Assembly: GCF_014898815.1 (NCBI RefSeq)
Contig: NW_026515544.1
Location: forward strand, 1,674,001-1,738,000
Length of the DNA stretch: 64,000 bases
Source: Panonychus citri
Lineage: Eukaryota; Arthropoda; Arachnida; Trombidiformes; Tetranychidae
Direction of reading: 5' to 3'
How positions within the stretch are numbered: position 1 is the stretch's first letter; each line of letters starts with the position of its first letter. The position numbers and the translations under genes are program-made. Below, piece after piece: positions 10,800 through 21,960 of this stretch. The notes beneath the pieces were generated by a model that was not told the DNA's origin, searched no databases, and worked only from the letters and a program-made list of their open reading frames with translations.

Positions 10800-11799
10800 T
10801 TATTGGCTCACTAGATGTTTTCGTAGGTTAACAATGTCTTTAGGGGCAGTTTTCAAATCGTAAGCTTGACCAATTAAAGCCATCAGATCAATAAAAGCGG
10901 CAAATAAATTAACTTGACCAAACCAGCCATATTCTGAGGCTTTGTAGTCTTGAGGAAAGGTGTGGTGATAATTGTGATAAAATTCACCTACAGGAATCAA
11001 CCATGTAAATAATTTAGTCTCAACTGAATTGGTCATCTTATCATAAGGTTTATCTCCCCAAAGATGAGCTGCTGAGTTGACTAACCAAGTTCCATGCCAT
11101 GAAAATACATAGCGAACTCCGTCATTAATAAACAGTGGAATAGTGAGATTTGATAGCAATAGAACGGGATTAGAGTTGGAATGAGAATCAATGTAATGAT
11201 CAAAAGAAGTGGATAATATTTTGTACTCCAAATTACTACTGGATCACTTAGAACATCGTCCATATCAATTTTAGAAAGTTTTTCTACACTAACTGGATGT
11301 CGCTTGACCAACAACCATCCTTGATGAGCGAAAAAGAAACCACGTTTCGCGTTATGAGGATCGGCATCTGTCTCTGAGAACTTATGATGAGTCCGATGGT
11401 CACGAACCCAAGTTCCTAGACTTTTTTGACCTGCCGAGGTGAAGGCTAAAGCGAGAAACACTCGCAATGGAGTTTTAGCTTTGAAGGATCGATGAGACCA
11501 AAGCCGATGAGCACCCACTCCAACACCGAGACCAGTGAAAAATAAAGCATAGAAAAGCCCTAATAATTGTATAAGATATTACGATGAATTATTAGTATTA
11601 AAATATCAAATTTATTAAACTTACCGAATGCCAAAAGTTTAAGAAAATTGTTAATCTCCTCTGGATAATTGATCAGATAAAATATTTCCAATAAAACTGA
11701 TGAATGGACAAAAAGGTGAAGAAAAATTTGGTCCAAAAGTAATTCATAAACTAAATCATTTTTAGTTTTTGATTCTATTTTCCATTTAATTGTCAACAT
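10800..11799 (-). pseudogene. second acyl-CoA desaturase copy with a 1-bp frameshift
   Basis: Same two-exon layout as the copy at 5704: exons 11625-11799 and 10800-11559, joined in the same phase, with the same three histidine boxes (HRLWSH, HRTHH, HNYHH). Near 11120 one base is missing relative to the other copy (CTCCGTCATT against CTCCAGTCATT), so the reading frame breaks between the second and third boxes (..LLMTEFAMYFHG then stop; the rest reads on as GVRYVFSWHGTW in another frame). The residue and nucleotide match to the first copy is otherwise high, so the loss is recent or is a sequence error. If the base is real sequence loss, the third box is lost and the enzyme is dead. Confidence 0.8.
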
Positions 11800-12360
11800 C
11801 GTAGAAATCAAACAATAATATTATTGAATTGTAACTTAACCAATCGACACTTAATGAAAATAAGGAAGACAAGTTTCTGGCTAAGGATTTTTTTCTCAAA
11901 ACTCTTGAAATTATCATTAATCTAATGAATCTGATCACATGTTGATATTAGCTATTAAATAGCAAGGATACTTAAGCAAGAGAGAGAGAGAGAGAGAGAT
12001 GATTTGATTAAATCGTAATCAAGCTAAACAGCTAATTTAAGAATCAGACTCAATCAGAAACATTAGAATTAATTATTTCCAAAGAGTCATTAGTCTGCCG
12101 AGTCAATTAACATTAGAGTACGTTTATTGTCTGAGCGTAAGCGAAGACCTTACGTCGAAAAATCAAAATTTCGTGGAACGATAGCGATCGTAATTTTGGT
12201 CCAATCTTTACCGAATTTTCAGAATAGGTTCAGATGATGGTTCTCATCACCTGTATAGTTTTTGGTGCAGATTGGCCCACTCCCGAAAATTAGTAATTTT
12301 TCTTCACGCTAGATAGCGATAGCATCTATCACCATAGTAACGCGCTACCGCTAATTACAA
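11800..12360. other. intergenic with a short GA run and small hairpins
   Basis: A (GA)n run of about 20 bp lies near 11980. The stretch 12120-12360 is less AT-rich than its surroundings and holds small inverted repeats such as ACGAT-agcg-ATCGT (12178-12191) and GATAG..CTATC near 12310. No gene seen. Confidence 0.4.
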
Positions 12361-12893
12361 ATTTTTTTGATTCTCTTTCTTTTTACTTTCTCTTCTTTCT
12401 TTTTTAATTCACTCTTTCTTTTTCTTTCTCTCAGTCTCTTTCTCTCAGTCTCTTTCTCTCAGTCTCTTTCTCTTTCTTCTCTCTCTTCTCTCTCTCTCTT
12501 CTCTCTCTCAGTCTCTTTCTCTCAGTCTCTTCTCTCAGTCCTTCTCTCAGTCCTTCTCTCAGTCCTCTCTCTCAGTCTCTTTCTCTCAGTTTCTTTCTCT
12601 CAGTTTCTTTCTCTCAGTCCTTTCTCTCAGTCTCTTCTCTCAGTCTCTTTTTTCATTCTTTTCTTTCTTTCTTTCTTCTTCTTCTTCTTTCTTCTCTCAG
12701 TCTCTTCTCTCAGTTTCTTTCTTTCTTTTTCTTTCTTCTTTCTCTTTCTCTTTCTCTTTCTTTCTTTCTCTTTCTTTCTTTCTCTTTCTCTTTCTCTCAG
12801 TCTCTTTCTCTCAGTCTCTTTCTCTCAGTCTCTTTCTCTCAGTCTCTTTTTTTCATTCTTTTTCTTTCTTTCTCTTCTTTCTCTCCTTTTCCA
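12361..12893 (+). repeat. CT-rich low-complexity array with TCTCTCAGTC units
   Basis: About 530 bp of pyrimidine-rich sequence, a mixture of CTTT/CTTCT runs and irregular repeats of TCTCAGTCTCTTTC. The open frame across it (Leu/Ser/Phe only) is a composition artefact. The flanks differ from those of the GA arrays at 28.3 and 29.8 kb, so it is not another copy of that element. Confidence 0.85.
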
Positions 12894-13208
12894 GCATACA
12901 CGCGCTCAGACGTTACTGTCGCTGCAGTATGCCTAGTAATATCTTATCATTATGAACTTTTCGTTGTGACGTATGAGCTCTTATATCATCTGAGATTCGT
13001 TTGCAGCAAAAAGAGATTAAAACTCTCTCTCTCTTTGTTTATTTTATCTAATATAAAGTTTAAAATAACGGGAATGGGACATGGGACTGATTCGGTTGCA
13101 ATAAAATTTGACTTTGAGCCTCAAGCGATGTATTACATATGAAGGAACCTTCAACAAATGAAAGAGATTTGAACTCTTGTCTTTGAGTCTTCGTCCCTGG
13201 AAAATTAG
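12894..13208. other. intergenic, no gene seen
   Basis: Spacer between the CT array and the receptor relic; nothing recognised. Confidence 0.4.
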
Positions 13209-13455
13209 TTAAGAGATTTGGACACTGACAATCCAAGTAATAAATGGCCTGAGATCAAAATGACGAAAGAAATGAATGAATAATTGATCGTAATTGGAGC
13301 AACTGATTTTTGTTTTATCAATTTGAATATTTAGACACGATTGAGGAGCATTCAGAATATTGATAATTTTCAGTAAAATTTTGATCAGATTTAAACTCTG
13401 AACAGTTTGGGTCATCTTTGGTGTTAATTGAGTATCCAGAATATTTGAATAATAA
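13209..13455 (-). pseudogene. 3' relic of the ionotropic-receptor gene
   Basis: Clearly related to 8900-9230 of the intact receptor: it encodes LNLIKILLKIINILNAPQSCLNIQIDK, then shifts frame before the M4 segment. A further piece (CATCTTTGGTGTTAATTGAG..) matches the receptor S2 region with a deletion between. A dead fragment of a second copy. Confidence 0.7.
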
Positions 13456-13639
13456 ATGAGTGATTTTTATAACTTATTTATTACATGTATGAAATTAGGT
13501 GATGATTAGGTTATGAAATTTTAAGGACAATTAATTTGAGGAGAAAAGATCAAATTATAATTACATGTAAATCACTTAAATGCAATTGATTCGTTGTAAT
13601 GTATCGAACAGCCGAGAATCAGGATAACAGTGAACAATT

Positions 13640-13725
13640 GATCTAATGAGTATTTCAGTATTTAACTTGACAGGAACAGTTTTCAAGTCATATGATTGAC
13701 CAATAAATTCATTTGACAGTTTTGT
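13640..13725 (-). pseudogene. short desaturase C-terminal relic
   Basis: The minus strand reads IGQSYDLKTVPVKLN, matching IGQAYDLKTAPKNL/KDIV near the C-termini of the two desaturases. Only about 80 bp remain. Its place next to the receptor relic mirrors the receptor-desaturase order at 8.8-11.8 kb, so a larger block was duplicated and decayed. Confidence 0.6.
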
Positions 13726-13738
13726 CAGTTTTGAAAAT

Positions 13739-15246
13739 TTATCGAAAATTTTGTAGACTGTATTGATTGTAGAATACACGATGAAAATTTCGATGCAACT
13801 CATTGTTAGCTAAATTTTCGTCTTTCGTATTAATGTAATAATCGATTTGTCGATTATGTTTTTGGCAATAATCTTTAATGGCTTGAATATTATTCGGATC
13901 TTTAGACATGGAGTCCGATCCAAACACCAGAGTTGATAGATGAGGTAGCAATTTGATAACTTCAATCTCAACTGATTCTGAAACATTTGAATGAACACAA
14001 AGATATCGACAGTTTGGAAATTTTTCAACAGTCTGAATTATGAACTCGTCGTGGAACTATGAAAATTAGAAAAAGAAAATGGATTAATATTAATTGTTGT
14101 TTAGATATTTGCAACTTCTTACCCATGCACTGATCGTAATTTCCAATCCAATTACGTTGTAATTTTTGTCAATTCGATCGAATCGAATCGGATCTCGGTA
14201 GACAGTTATCTTGATAGCGAGATATTGTAGATTTGGGCAAAAGTTCAAGAATTTAAGTGTCCAGCAATCGCTCAAACAGTTTCCAATATCAAGATATTGA
14301 AGCTTTTCAAGCACCGGAATCTTGTATTTATACTCAGCACAATCTAAAGAGAGCGAATCGAAAATCAATAAGTTTGGAAATTTAATGCTAAGAACTTACG
14401 TTTAGTTTCAGATTCGTGGTCACAGTAAACAGAAAGAGTTTTGAGATTTGTCATGAATTTGGAAAATTTTCCAACATGGATGAACCTTACATGGCCTCCG
14501 ACTGCAGAATTGCCGAGTGTTCTCAATTTCTTCAGATGACCAAATGCCTTGAAATAGCTTCGTATCACCTCATCAAAGTGAGTCGCTAGAACTTTGATCT
14601 CACCTAGAAACGGTGTTATAAGCTCATTCACACTTCTCATGAGCTTACATTTATGTCGTTCGTTGTATTCATAATTGTAAAAACATAAGCCTTCAATTGG
14701 ATTCGCGTTAGCAAGTAGATGAGCTAAAGTAGAGCAAGAACATGGATTCTTTGAGCTTTGAAAATTGATCGTCTGAAAAACAATGAGAATCAATGAGAGA
14801 AACTATTTTACTTCTGCGATTAATTAACTTACCTTTACATTGGGAAGAAGTTCAGTGAGACGGATTTTCTCAAGCAAATTCATGTTTTCTGTAGAAACAC
14901 ATTTACCCACCACTTGAAGGCGAAAACACTGTGGAAAATCAGAATCCAGACAAGTACCTACAGTTGTTGATGTGACAGAAAAACCCGTGAGGTTAGATGG
15001 ACAATAGATTAACATGATTTTACTTACAATCGAAGTGTTTGACTTTTTTTAATCGAATTTGAATCAAAGTTTTCCACCGAGAACAAACTGTCAAATGAAT
15101 GAAAACGAAAGTATTGTAACATGGGCTCGAGAGAAAACACTCTTCAGACTTTTCTCACCTTTCATCAATTTTGGAAATTGCTGGAGATCATGAAACTGGT
15201 CGAAGATCATAAGTAAACAATCATTAGGTAAATCGTTGATTCTCAT
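13739..15246 (-). CDS. F-box/LRR protein, intact six-exon gene
   Basis: Exons 15159-15246, 15028-15087, 14833-14957, 14400-14772, 14123-14343 and 13739-14056 join in phase to 394 aa. Residues about 3-45 form the F-box (INDLPNDCLLMIFDQFHDLQQF), followed by a short Trp-containing helix exon, then LRR-like segments (PVLEKLQYLDIG, FLNFCPNLQYLAIKI, EKFPNCRYLCV, LLPHLSTLVF). By family it should be the substrate-binding subunit of an SCF ubiquitin ligase, with Skp1 contacting the F-box and the LRR arc binding the target; the target is unknown. It is the most diverged intact member of the main array and uses a shifted exon-3 acceptor. A GC box (ACCCGCGCTTTTTGAATC) lies about 200 bp upstream, but the palindrome of the other promoters is not recognisable. 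Confidence 0.82.
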
Positions 15247-15500
15247 TGTGGTGACAAATTAACTTTACACAATCCAATTGGAATGATGTTAATCAGTAGG
15301 AAATCAATCAAGTAGTCGTAGAAATAAAAAAGTATAATGGTGATCTGATTCATCCAAAAGTTGTAATTTGGTTACATTTGAACTTTAAACTAATCAGAAT
15401 CTGATTATCAGATGATTAGATACAAAAGTTAATCGTTTAACCACCCGCGCTTTTTGAATCCAGATGATTATCAATTCAACCGCTACAATTTAATTTATTA

Positions 15501-15882
15501 CAGTAGTGATTTCACTTAGAGCAACAACGAATTCATAGTCTCCCCCTAGCGGATTAGTGTCATTAGGCTTGGAAAAGGTAAAAGGTTAGTTCACCTTTTT
15601 TTATAAGAAATTAACCTTTTTGGTTATGTAGAGGGCGCTGAAATTTGCTCTAAGTGAAGTTGCTAGCCAATTGGTTAGTGTCGTGGACTCTGGTCTACGA
15701 TGACACGGGTTCAATCCCGGCTTGACTACCTTCCCTCAATTGTAATTGTCAAATAGACGGATTAAAAATTTAAAAACAAAAAGAAAAATTGTATTTCGAA
15801 TTGGCGCTGTTAAGCCAATCTCCCCTAAATGGGAACCTGTAACCCTGAAAAATAATAAATGTTCTAAGTGAAATCACTACTG
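15501..15882. mobile_element. TA-flanked TIR element (Tc1/mariner-type MITE) carrying tRNA-like A and B boxes
   Basis: A perfect 20-bp terminal inverted repeat (CAGTAGTGATTTCACTTAGA at 15501-15520; its reverse complement at 15863-15882) is flanked on each side by TA (15499-15500 and 15883-15884), the target duplication of Tc1/mariner elements. It encodes no transposase, so it is non-autonomous. The inner part of the left TIR is repeated inverted at 15645-15658 (TTGCTCTAAGTGAA), suggesting a nested or composite structure. Just after it, 15661-15725 resembles a tRNA with an A box (TAGCCAATTGG) and a B box (GGTTCAATCCC). Confidence 0.85.
15659..15730 (+). repeat. tRNA-like (SINE head or tRNA pseudogene) segment inside the MITE
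   Basis: TAGCCAATTGG and GGTTCAATCCC match the RNA polymerase III A- and B-box consensus and are spaced as in a tRNA. The T stem pairs imperfectly and I cannot form a clean seven-pair acceptor stem, so this is not called as a tRNA gene. A-rich sequence follows at about 15760, as in SINE tails. Confidence 0.5.
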
Positions 15883-16059
15883 TACTAAAATAGGGAATAC
15901 TTGATGGACAATTAATCAATTGGACTCGATATTTGACGTTTAAAGACAATTTTTAATAAAAGAATCAATACAGAATGTATAAGCTTGATCATCATAACTG
16001 TTTTTTTATTTGACCTTCAAAGGTCATAAATGCTTTAAAAAGCAAATTAAATACATTAA

Positions 16060-16230
16060 CCTCACATTTTCTTGAGAAATTAATTGATCCCAATTTAACC
16101 TCTCATTTTCTTGAAAAATTAAATGATCCTAATTTAACCTTAGAAGTTGACAAAATGTTAATCATGATACAATTATGGATCCAATCAAAGTCTCTCAGTG
16201 TTGATTGTGATCAAGCCAAAAAGAAGAGGC
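16060..16230 (+). pseudogene. THADA C-terminal fragment, tail-to-tail with the next F-box gene
   Basis: The plus strand reads SHFLEKLNDPNLTLEVDKMLIMIQLWIQSKSLSVDCDQAKK with small gaps, matching the C-terminal region of the THADA gene at 38928. It ends about 100 bp from the 3' end of the F-box gene on the other strand. Not a gene on its own. Confidence 0.8.
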
Positions 16231-16337
16231 AAAATGATCCTAATTACGAACCCATACATAATATTTTAATTAGTTGGATTTTTTTTATTGTTAGGTTCGA
16301 TTATAAATGGAGAGTTAAAACGTACAATCTTTACACT

Positions 16338-17909
16338 TCATTTATGTAGAAAGTGATTAAAAAACAATCGATTAAGTTCATGAAACATAAATAGTTTCGC
16401 ATTTGTAGAACCAAAATAAACATCGATTTTACGATTTTGTGAGTGACAAAAGTTTTTCACGACTTGTTGATCTGCTGAATCTCTCCCGGCATGTTCGATC
16501 AACAATAATGACAAATGAGGTAATGTACTAATTATATGGATCAATTCATCTGAAGATAGCGAAGATTCACCCCTAATACTTAAGTATCGACAGTTTGGAA
16601 ACTTTTCAATAGTTTTGATCATCTTTTCTGAATTCTGTTATAATTTAGAAAAAAAGAAGTGAAATCGTTAGCTGGTGGTTGAACAACTGCTTGTTAATGG
16701 AAATCTTACCCAGCGAAAAATAAATAAATCCAATCTTTGTACATTAAAATTTCTGTTGATTTGATGCATTAGATCCATTCGATAAGAATTCACAATCAGA
16801 AAAAGGTTGAGTACATTTGGACACAAGTTCAAGAATTTTGTAAGAGTATATGACCCACCACTTGAAGTATCTACAAGCTGAAGATCTAAAAGATTTCCAA
16901 ATATCGGTAATTGATTTTCAACCTGAAAAAAATCTATTAAACGATGAAAGAGATTTGGTCAAATTTTTATATCGAGATGATGGAAAACTTACCATCAGAT
17001 TCATGATCACAAAAAGTAACAAGTCGCTCGAGATTCGTCAAAAATTGGGCGAATTTCAGAACATGGAGTAAATTCACATACTGGGAGTGCTTTTCAATAG
17101 AATTTCCAAGAGATTTCAATTTCTTAAGATGACCAAAAGTTCTGAGATAACCTGTAACTATTAGATCATTACCGATTCCTAGGAATTGAATATCACTCAA
17201 AAATGATGTTATTCTTTTTTCTTCTCTTTTCAAGATGTTACATTCGTGGTTCATTTCAAAGCGATGTTTATATTTCAATTCAAGCCCAACACTCAATCCT
17301 TTAATTTGTTTCGTTTTGGCAAGTAAATTAATTAATGCAGAACAAGAACATTGCTTAGTGAGATTTTCAAGATGGATTATCTATATGATGAGAATAAATT
17401 TCAAATTAAAAAGATGAATGAAACAAGTTTCGTTTAATAAAACTTTTTTTTTACCTTAACATTAGGAAGAAGTTTAGAGAGTTTAATTTTCATCAAGAAC
17501 TTTCTGCTTATTGTGATGTTACATTTACGAGCTAATGGAAGATGATTTTGTTCAAGCGAATGATCAATCCGCCTTAATCGAGTGGCCAATGTAACTATGG
17601 GTTAAATTTGGTAGGAAGTCTCATTAATGTCTATTTAAATCAACAGAAATCAATAATTACCATGAAAGTGAGTGATCTTCTTCAGTCTCTTTTCCGCTAA
17701 TATCTTCCAGCGACGACAAACTGTAATTACAGCAATTAATTAACATTCAAGTATCAATTGAATAGACGACTACGATTGAGTTATATGGTCTTTATGATAG
17801 AAATCAATAGTTTCCACTTACTTTTCATCAATGTAGCAAATTGTCGCAATTGATAAAACTGATCAAAAATCAAAAGTGAACAATCATCAGGCAAATCATT
17901 GATATTCAT
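16338..17909 (-). CDS. F-box/LRR protein, intact six-exon gene (left arm of an inverted pair)
   Basis: Exons 17822-17909, 17661-17720, 17455-17594, 16993-17380, 16710-16933 and 16338-16634 join in phase with no stop to give 398 aa. F-box at residues about 3-45 (MNINDLPDDCSLLIFDQFYQ); exon 2 encodes CRRWKILAEKRLKKITHF; exons 4-6 carry LRR-like units (FGHLKKLKSLG, FLTNLERLVTFC, FLNLCPNVLNLFLIV, EKFPNCRYLSI, TLPHLSLLLIE). A probable SCF substrate adaptor. It is almost identical, and inverted, to the gene at 22442. The exon-1 donor follows GAAAA rather than the GAAAG of its sisters. The upstream block has the palindrome at 18047-18061 and the GC box at 18084-18103. Confidence 0.88.
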
Positions 17910-18046
17910 TGTTGAAAGTTACATAAAACAATCTAAAAAATAAACCACACGATAAAAGATACAGAAAGAACTTTTCTTGACCGAAAAACTTGGTTGTTTG
18001 AAATTCAAATTTCTTGTTGAAAATTTAACCTGTCAACCTAACTGGT

Positions 18047-18103
18047 GGTCAGTTACTGACCATTTGAAAAGTTTATCTCTATCCCCGCGCCTTTCAAATC
18101 AAT
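18047..18103 (-). promoter_or_regulatory. conserved F-box upstream block (palindrome plus GC box)
   Basis: GGTCAGT-T-ACTGACC at 18047-18061 lies 138 bp before the ATG at 17909; the GC box (CCCGCGCCTTTCAAATCAAT in plus orientation) is at 18084-18103. The same pair in the same spacing precedes most family members. Function is inferred from conservation only. Confidence 0.6.
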
Positions 18104-18224
18104 GTTTCATTGTCATTCCGAATGCTATTTGCTTGAATGGACAATTTATGGCTTGTCCAAATTATAATTCCTAACGCATTCATACATTGGAATAATTTTT
18201 TGTAGTAAATTTGGACAAAGCTCG

Positions 18225-18300
18225 ACGATAATTAGCCATTTTGGTAAGTGGCTAAATGGCTAATAGCCAGCTAATCAAATCTTAAGTTAAGATTCTTAAC
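18225..18300. repeat. short dispersed repeat with TTAGCCA units
   Basis: Contains CATTTTGGTAAGTGGCTAAATGGCTAATAG.., also found (in inverse or direct form) near 45425-45490, 56800-56835 and 63600-63650. The copy at 45425 has three tandem TTAGCCAC units and the one at 56800 fewer, so the unit number varies. Confidence 0.6.
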
Positions 18301-18364
18301 TGCCAGTATGATGGTAAACATGATTGTAAGGAAAATCCAATTTGTTTACAGATGAAATTCATTG

Positions 18365-19525
18365 ATTGAATGATCAATTTCTTTTTGGCGCTAATCACTT
18401 GTGCCAATGCTTGAGCGGCAAGATCATGAATCTTTGCAACAGGTGATTTGAAACATAGAGACTCAAGAGGTTCCTTGTAGGCTAACCGGAATCAACTCGA
18501 TCACCAAGATCTTCGTTGATCTTTCATTAGAGCTCGAATCACATTCAAACAATGAACTTTCTGCCAATCTTCAGCTGATTGTTTGGAACAAATTTCAACC
18601 AACCTGTTGATTACATGACCAAGTAATTTGTTTCGATTCTCTTTTGGTTCAGAAGAAACAATCGCTTGAGTAACAAAAGGTAAACCAGCACTTCGACGGG
18701 TAATACACTTTGGTCCACTCGATTCGATTCCTTGACTTTCGTTGGCAAGATCGGCGAGAATCTCATCAAGCAGAGATTCGACCACTTTCAAACACGAACA
18801 AGGTTTTCTCCAGATACACTTGACCACCATAGAGAAACCAGTGTAAGCTTGTTCAAAGCACCACGATGCTTGAGCTCCTTTAGATGATGAACAAAATAGT
18901 TTAGAACCTTTTCCACGAAACAACAATCAATGATTGTCGATGATGGAGGACATGATTTTAGATCAATCGGACTGTGGTCAAGTTTTTCACAAATTTTTCC
19001 AAGAATTAGAGATGATTCTTTGATTGTTTTCCAACCGAAAATCAGCAACATTTGAGAGGTTATATCAAGACGCTTTTCAGCGACAATTGGACTAGATGGA
19101 CATTCACGTCCCATTATTTTGTTAACTAATTCATCGTCAAGTGGTTTCAGGTCCATTGGTAAAAATCCTTCAGGTGAATCATTACAAACGATACAACTGA
19201 CCACTTCACTTGCATCGAAACAAATTTTACTGATACGATCAATTAATATGATCCATTCTGGTTGACGTAAAGTGAAACAATCAAGGTCAAGAGATTCATT
19301 TAATCCATGGATAGATGTTAATCTACTTTGGATTGGATTATAAAAAGCACCATCGATAATTGACTCTTTGGTCTCAAGAATCGCTTCTCAATCTGATCAG
19401 TTAAGATTCCGAGTAAATCAAGATTAATGTCAATTCGAGCAGCATCGAGAGAGACAATTTTGGTTAAATATCGGAACAGGTGAGATGGTTAGCTAACATT
19501 GATCGGATTAATATCGAATAACATT
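18365..19525 (-). pseudogene. THADA middle-region pseudogene
   Basis: Matches THADA from the DLAAQAL segment back through the conserved RRSAGLPF region and on to NLDLLGIL. Relative to the parent it has a junction that removes the segment between RALMKDQR and the later part (near 18490), a one-base loss near 18855 (CAAAGCACC against CAAAGGCACC) that breaks the frame within KHRGAFEQA, and another deletion near 19385 in the ETKE/KAILE stretch. Two open pieces (about 140 aa each) remain but cannot form one protein. Confidence 0.88.
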
Positions 19526-19799
19526 TTTTATTTTATCAATCGAATTTTTTGCATTCAAATTAAACGAAAGGTCAATTACAAACGAAAATACTTCTAGATT
19601 TAACCTAAAGTTATTCTGCAAGTTGATTCCTCTATTAATTTAATAAAAATTCGAGGCCAAAACACCGTTAAAACGCTTTCAAGACGAATTTCAAATTTTG
19701 ATAGGGATAACAATTAATCAATTGGACACGATATTTGACAACTAAAGACAATTTCCAATAAAAGAACCGATATCAACTGATTTTTTGTTAGACCTTCAA

Positions 19800-19920
19800 A
19801 GGTCAAAAATGCTTTGAGAAGCGAATAAAATACATTAACCTCTCATTTTCTTGAGAAATTATGTATCCAATCAAAATCTCTCTGTGTTGATTGTGATCAA
19901 GACAAAAGATTATACAAAAC
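19800..19920 (+). pseudogene. THADA C-terminal scrap
   Basis: Plus-strand pieces matching LTSHFLEK and IQSKSLCVDCDQ of THADA, with an internal deletion. They sit tail-to-tail behind the F-box gene that ends at 19974. The preceding AAGACCTTCAAAGGTC sequence is shared with 16010, so flanking DNA was copied with it. Confidence 0.7.
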
Positions 19921-19973
19921 GATATTAATTACGAAGAGTTAAGAGTAAGAAACGTTTAATCCTTAGAGTTCAT

Positions 19974-21660
19974 TTATAAAAAAAATGAATTGTGAAACTT
20001 TCGATAAAGTTCATGAGACATCAATAGTTCCTCATCTGTAGAACCAAAATAAACATCAATCTTAGGATTTTGTGAATGACAATAGTATTTGACGATTTGT
20101 TTTTCAGCTAAATCTGTCAAATCATTTTCGATCAGCAATAGTGATAAATGAGGCAGTATACTTATAATCTGGATCAAATCCCGTGAAGATATTGAAACAG
20201 AACACCAGATACTCAAGTACCGCAAGTTTGGAAAGTTTTCAATAGTTTTTAGTATTAAAATCTTTTGTCGAACCTGTTATAATTTGAAAGAAAAAAGCGA
20301 AATCGAAATTAATCTTGATGGTTTAACAGATAATATTTTGTGGCTATTAAAGTCTTACCGTAAGACGTAAATTCAATCTTTGGACATTTAAGTTTTTGTT
20401 GATTTGATGAATTTCATGAACTCCAGGATAATAACGAATAGTCAGAGAAAGGTCGAGTAAATTTGGACACGAGTTCAAGAATTTTGTGGAAGTACATCCA
20501 TCACTTGAACTGAGCCAAAGATGTAAAAGATTTCCAAATATCGGTATTAGGTTTAGAGTATATGACCTATCTCTTGGAGCATCTACAAACTGAAGATCTA
20601 AAAGATCTCCAAATCTCCAATGATTTTCGTCGAAAACAAAATCTAATAAAAGATAAAAGAGATTTAGTCAAATTTTGATATCGAGATAATGGGAAACTTA
20701 CCATTATCAAACTCTTCATTACCAATATTAAGAGGTCCACCACCAAAATCACCACAAAAAGTAACAAGTCGCTCGATATTCGTCAGAAATTGGGCGAAGT
20801 CTAAAACATGGCGTAAATTTACGGCCTGGAAATTATTTCCAAAAGAATTTCCAAGAGATTTCAATTTTTTGAGATGACCAAATCTTTTAGATAACTTGTA
20901 ATCAGCAGGTCATTACTATTTCCTAGAAATTGAATATCACTTAGGAATGATGTTATTGTTTTTTCTTCTCTTTTCAAGGTGTCACATTTGTGTTCCACTT
21001 CAAATCGATAACCAAACCGACTAGTTAGGACCCGACGACGTGATTCGAGCTCAACACTCAAGCCATTAATTTTATTCACGTTGGCGAGTGAATGAGCTAA
21101 TGCAGCACAGGAACAGTTCTGAGTCAGATTTTCAATATGGATTACCTAACATGGAATGAGAATAAATTTCAAATTAATATCATCGATAAACAAAGTTTTG
21201 TCTATGCATAACTTACCTTAACATTAGGAAGAAGTTCAGAGAGTTTAATTTTCATCAAGGAGTCTTGGCTTATTTTGAGAATACATCTATGAGCCAATAG
21301 AAAATGACTTTGTTGAAGTGAATAGTCAATCTGCATTGATGGAGTAGCCAATGTAACTATAGTCGGTATAAAATCCTCATTAATATTTCATTCAAATCAA
21401 TAGAAATCAAAATAATTCTTACCGTTCAAGTGAGTGATCTTCTCCAGTCTATTTTCCATTAAATTTTTCCAGCGACGACAAACTGTAAATACATGAATTT
21501 ATTACCATTCAACTTAGTACTAGTGATTAATTTAGATGATCTTCATGAAATGAATCAATCATTTCCACTTACCTTTCATCAATGTAACGAACTGTCTGAA
21601 TTGATGAAACTGATCAAAAATCAAAAGTAAACAAATATCAGGTAAATCACTGAGACTCAT
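19974..21660 (-). pseudogene. F-box/LRR gene with one frameshift and an extra LRR unit
   Basis: All six exons are recognisable: 21573-21660, 21423-21482, 21217-21356, 20702-21145, 20359-20642, 19974-20273. Exon 4 has one missing base near 20890 (SYL-KRFGHLKK), so the frame breaks and a stop follows in DLVISKN. Exon 5 is 60 nt longer than in its sisters, because a segment encoding about 20 aa (GDLLDLQFVDAPRDRSYTL next to GNLLHLWLSSSDGCTSTKFL) is duplicated in frame. Exon 4 also carries a Gly-rich insertion (FGGGPLNIGNEEFDNG). If the single base is a sequence error, this would be a functional member with one more LRR. Confidence 0.78.
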
Positions 21661-21960
21661 TATTGAAAGTTGAATGGAACAATTTAAACAATAATTGACT
21701 TGAAAGATACAAAAGGTTGAAAGCTGTCAATTAATTATCAAAAAGTCGTAGAAAATGAATCGAATGAAACAATCAAACTTTGATTGTTTTGATTATCAGA
21801 ACAATAATTCAATTGTTAGAAGATACTCAACTTTTTCTTTTTTACTCTTTTGGACACCAACTGATTATTTACAGAGATGAATCAGCTGGTTATATCGAAA
21901 GAGTTCATCTCTGCCCAACCCGCGACCTTTAAATCAATAATTAACTTGTAATTCTGCCAA

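Noticed and set aside
12367..12936. 189-aa open frame of Leu/Ser/Phe
   Set aside because: Pure product of the CT-rich array; no domain and no stop because of composition.
15659..15730. Functional tRNA gene
   Set aside because: A and B boxes are good but T-stem pairing is imperfect and no clean acceptor stem forms; it lies inside a transposable element.
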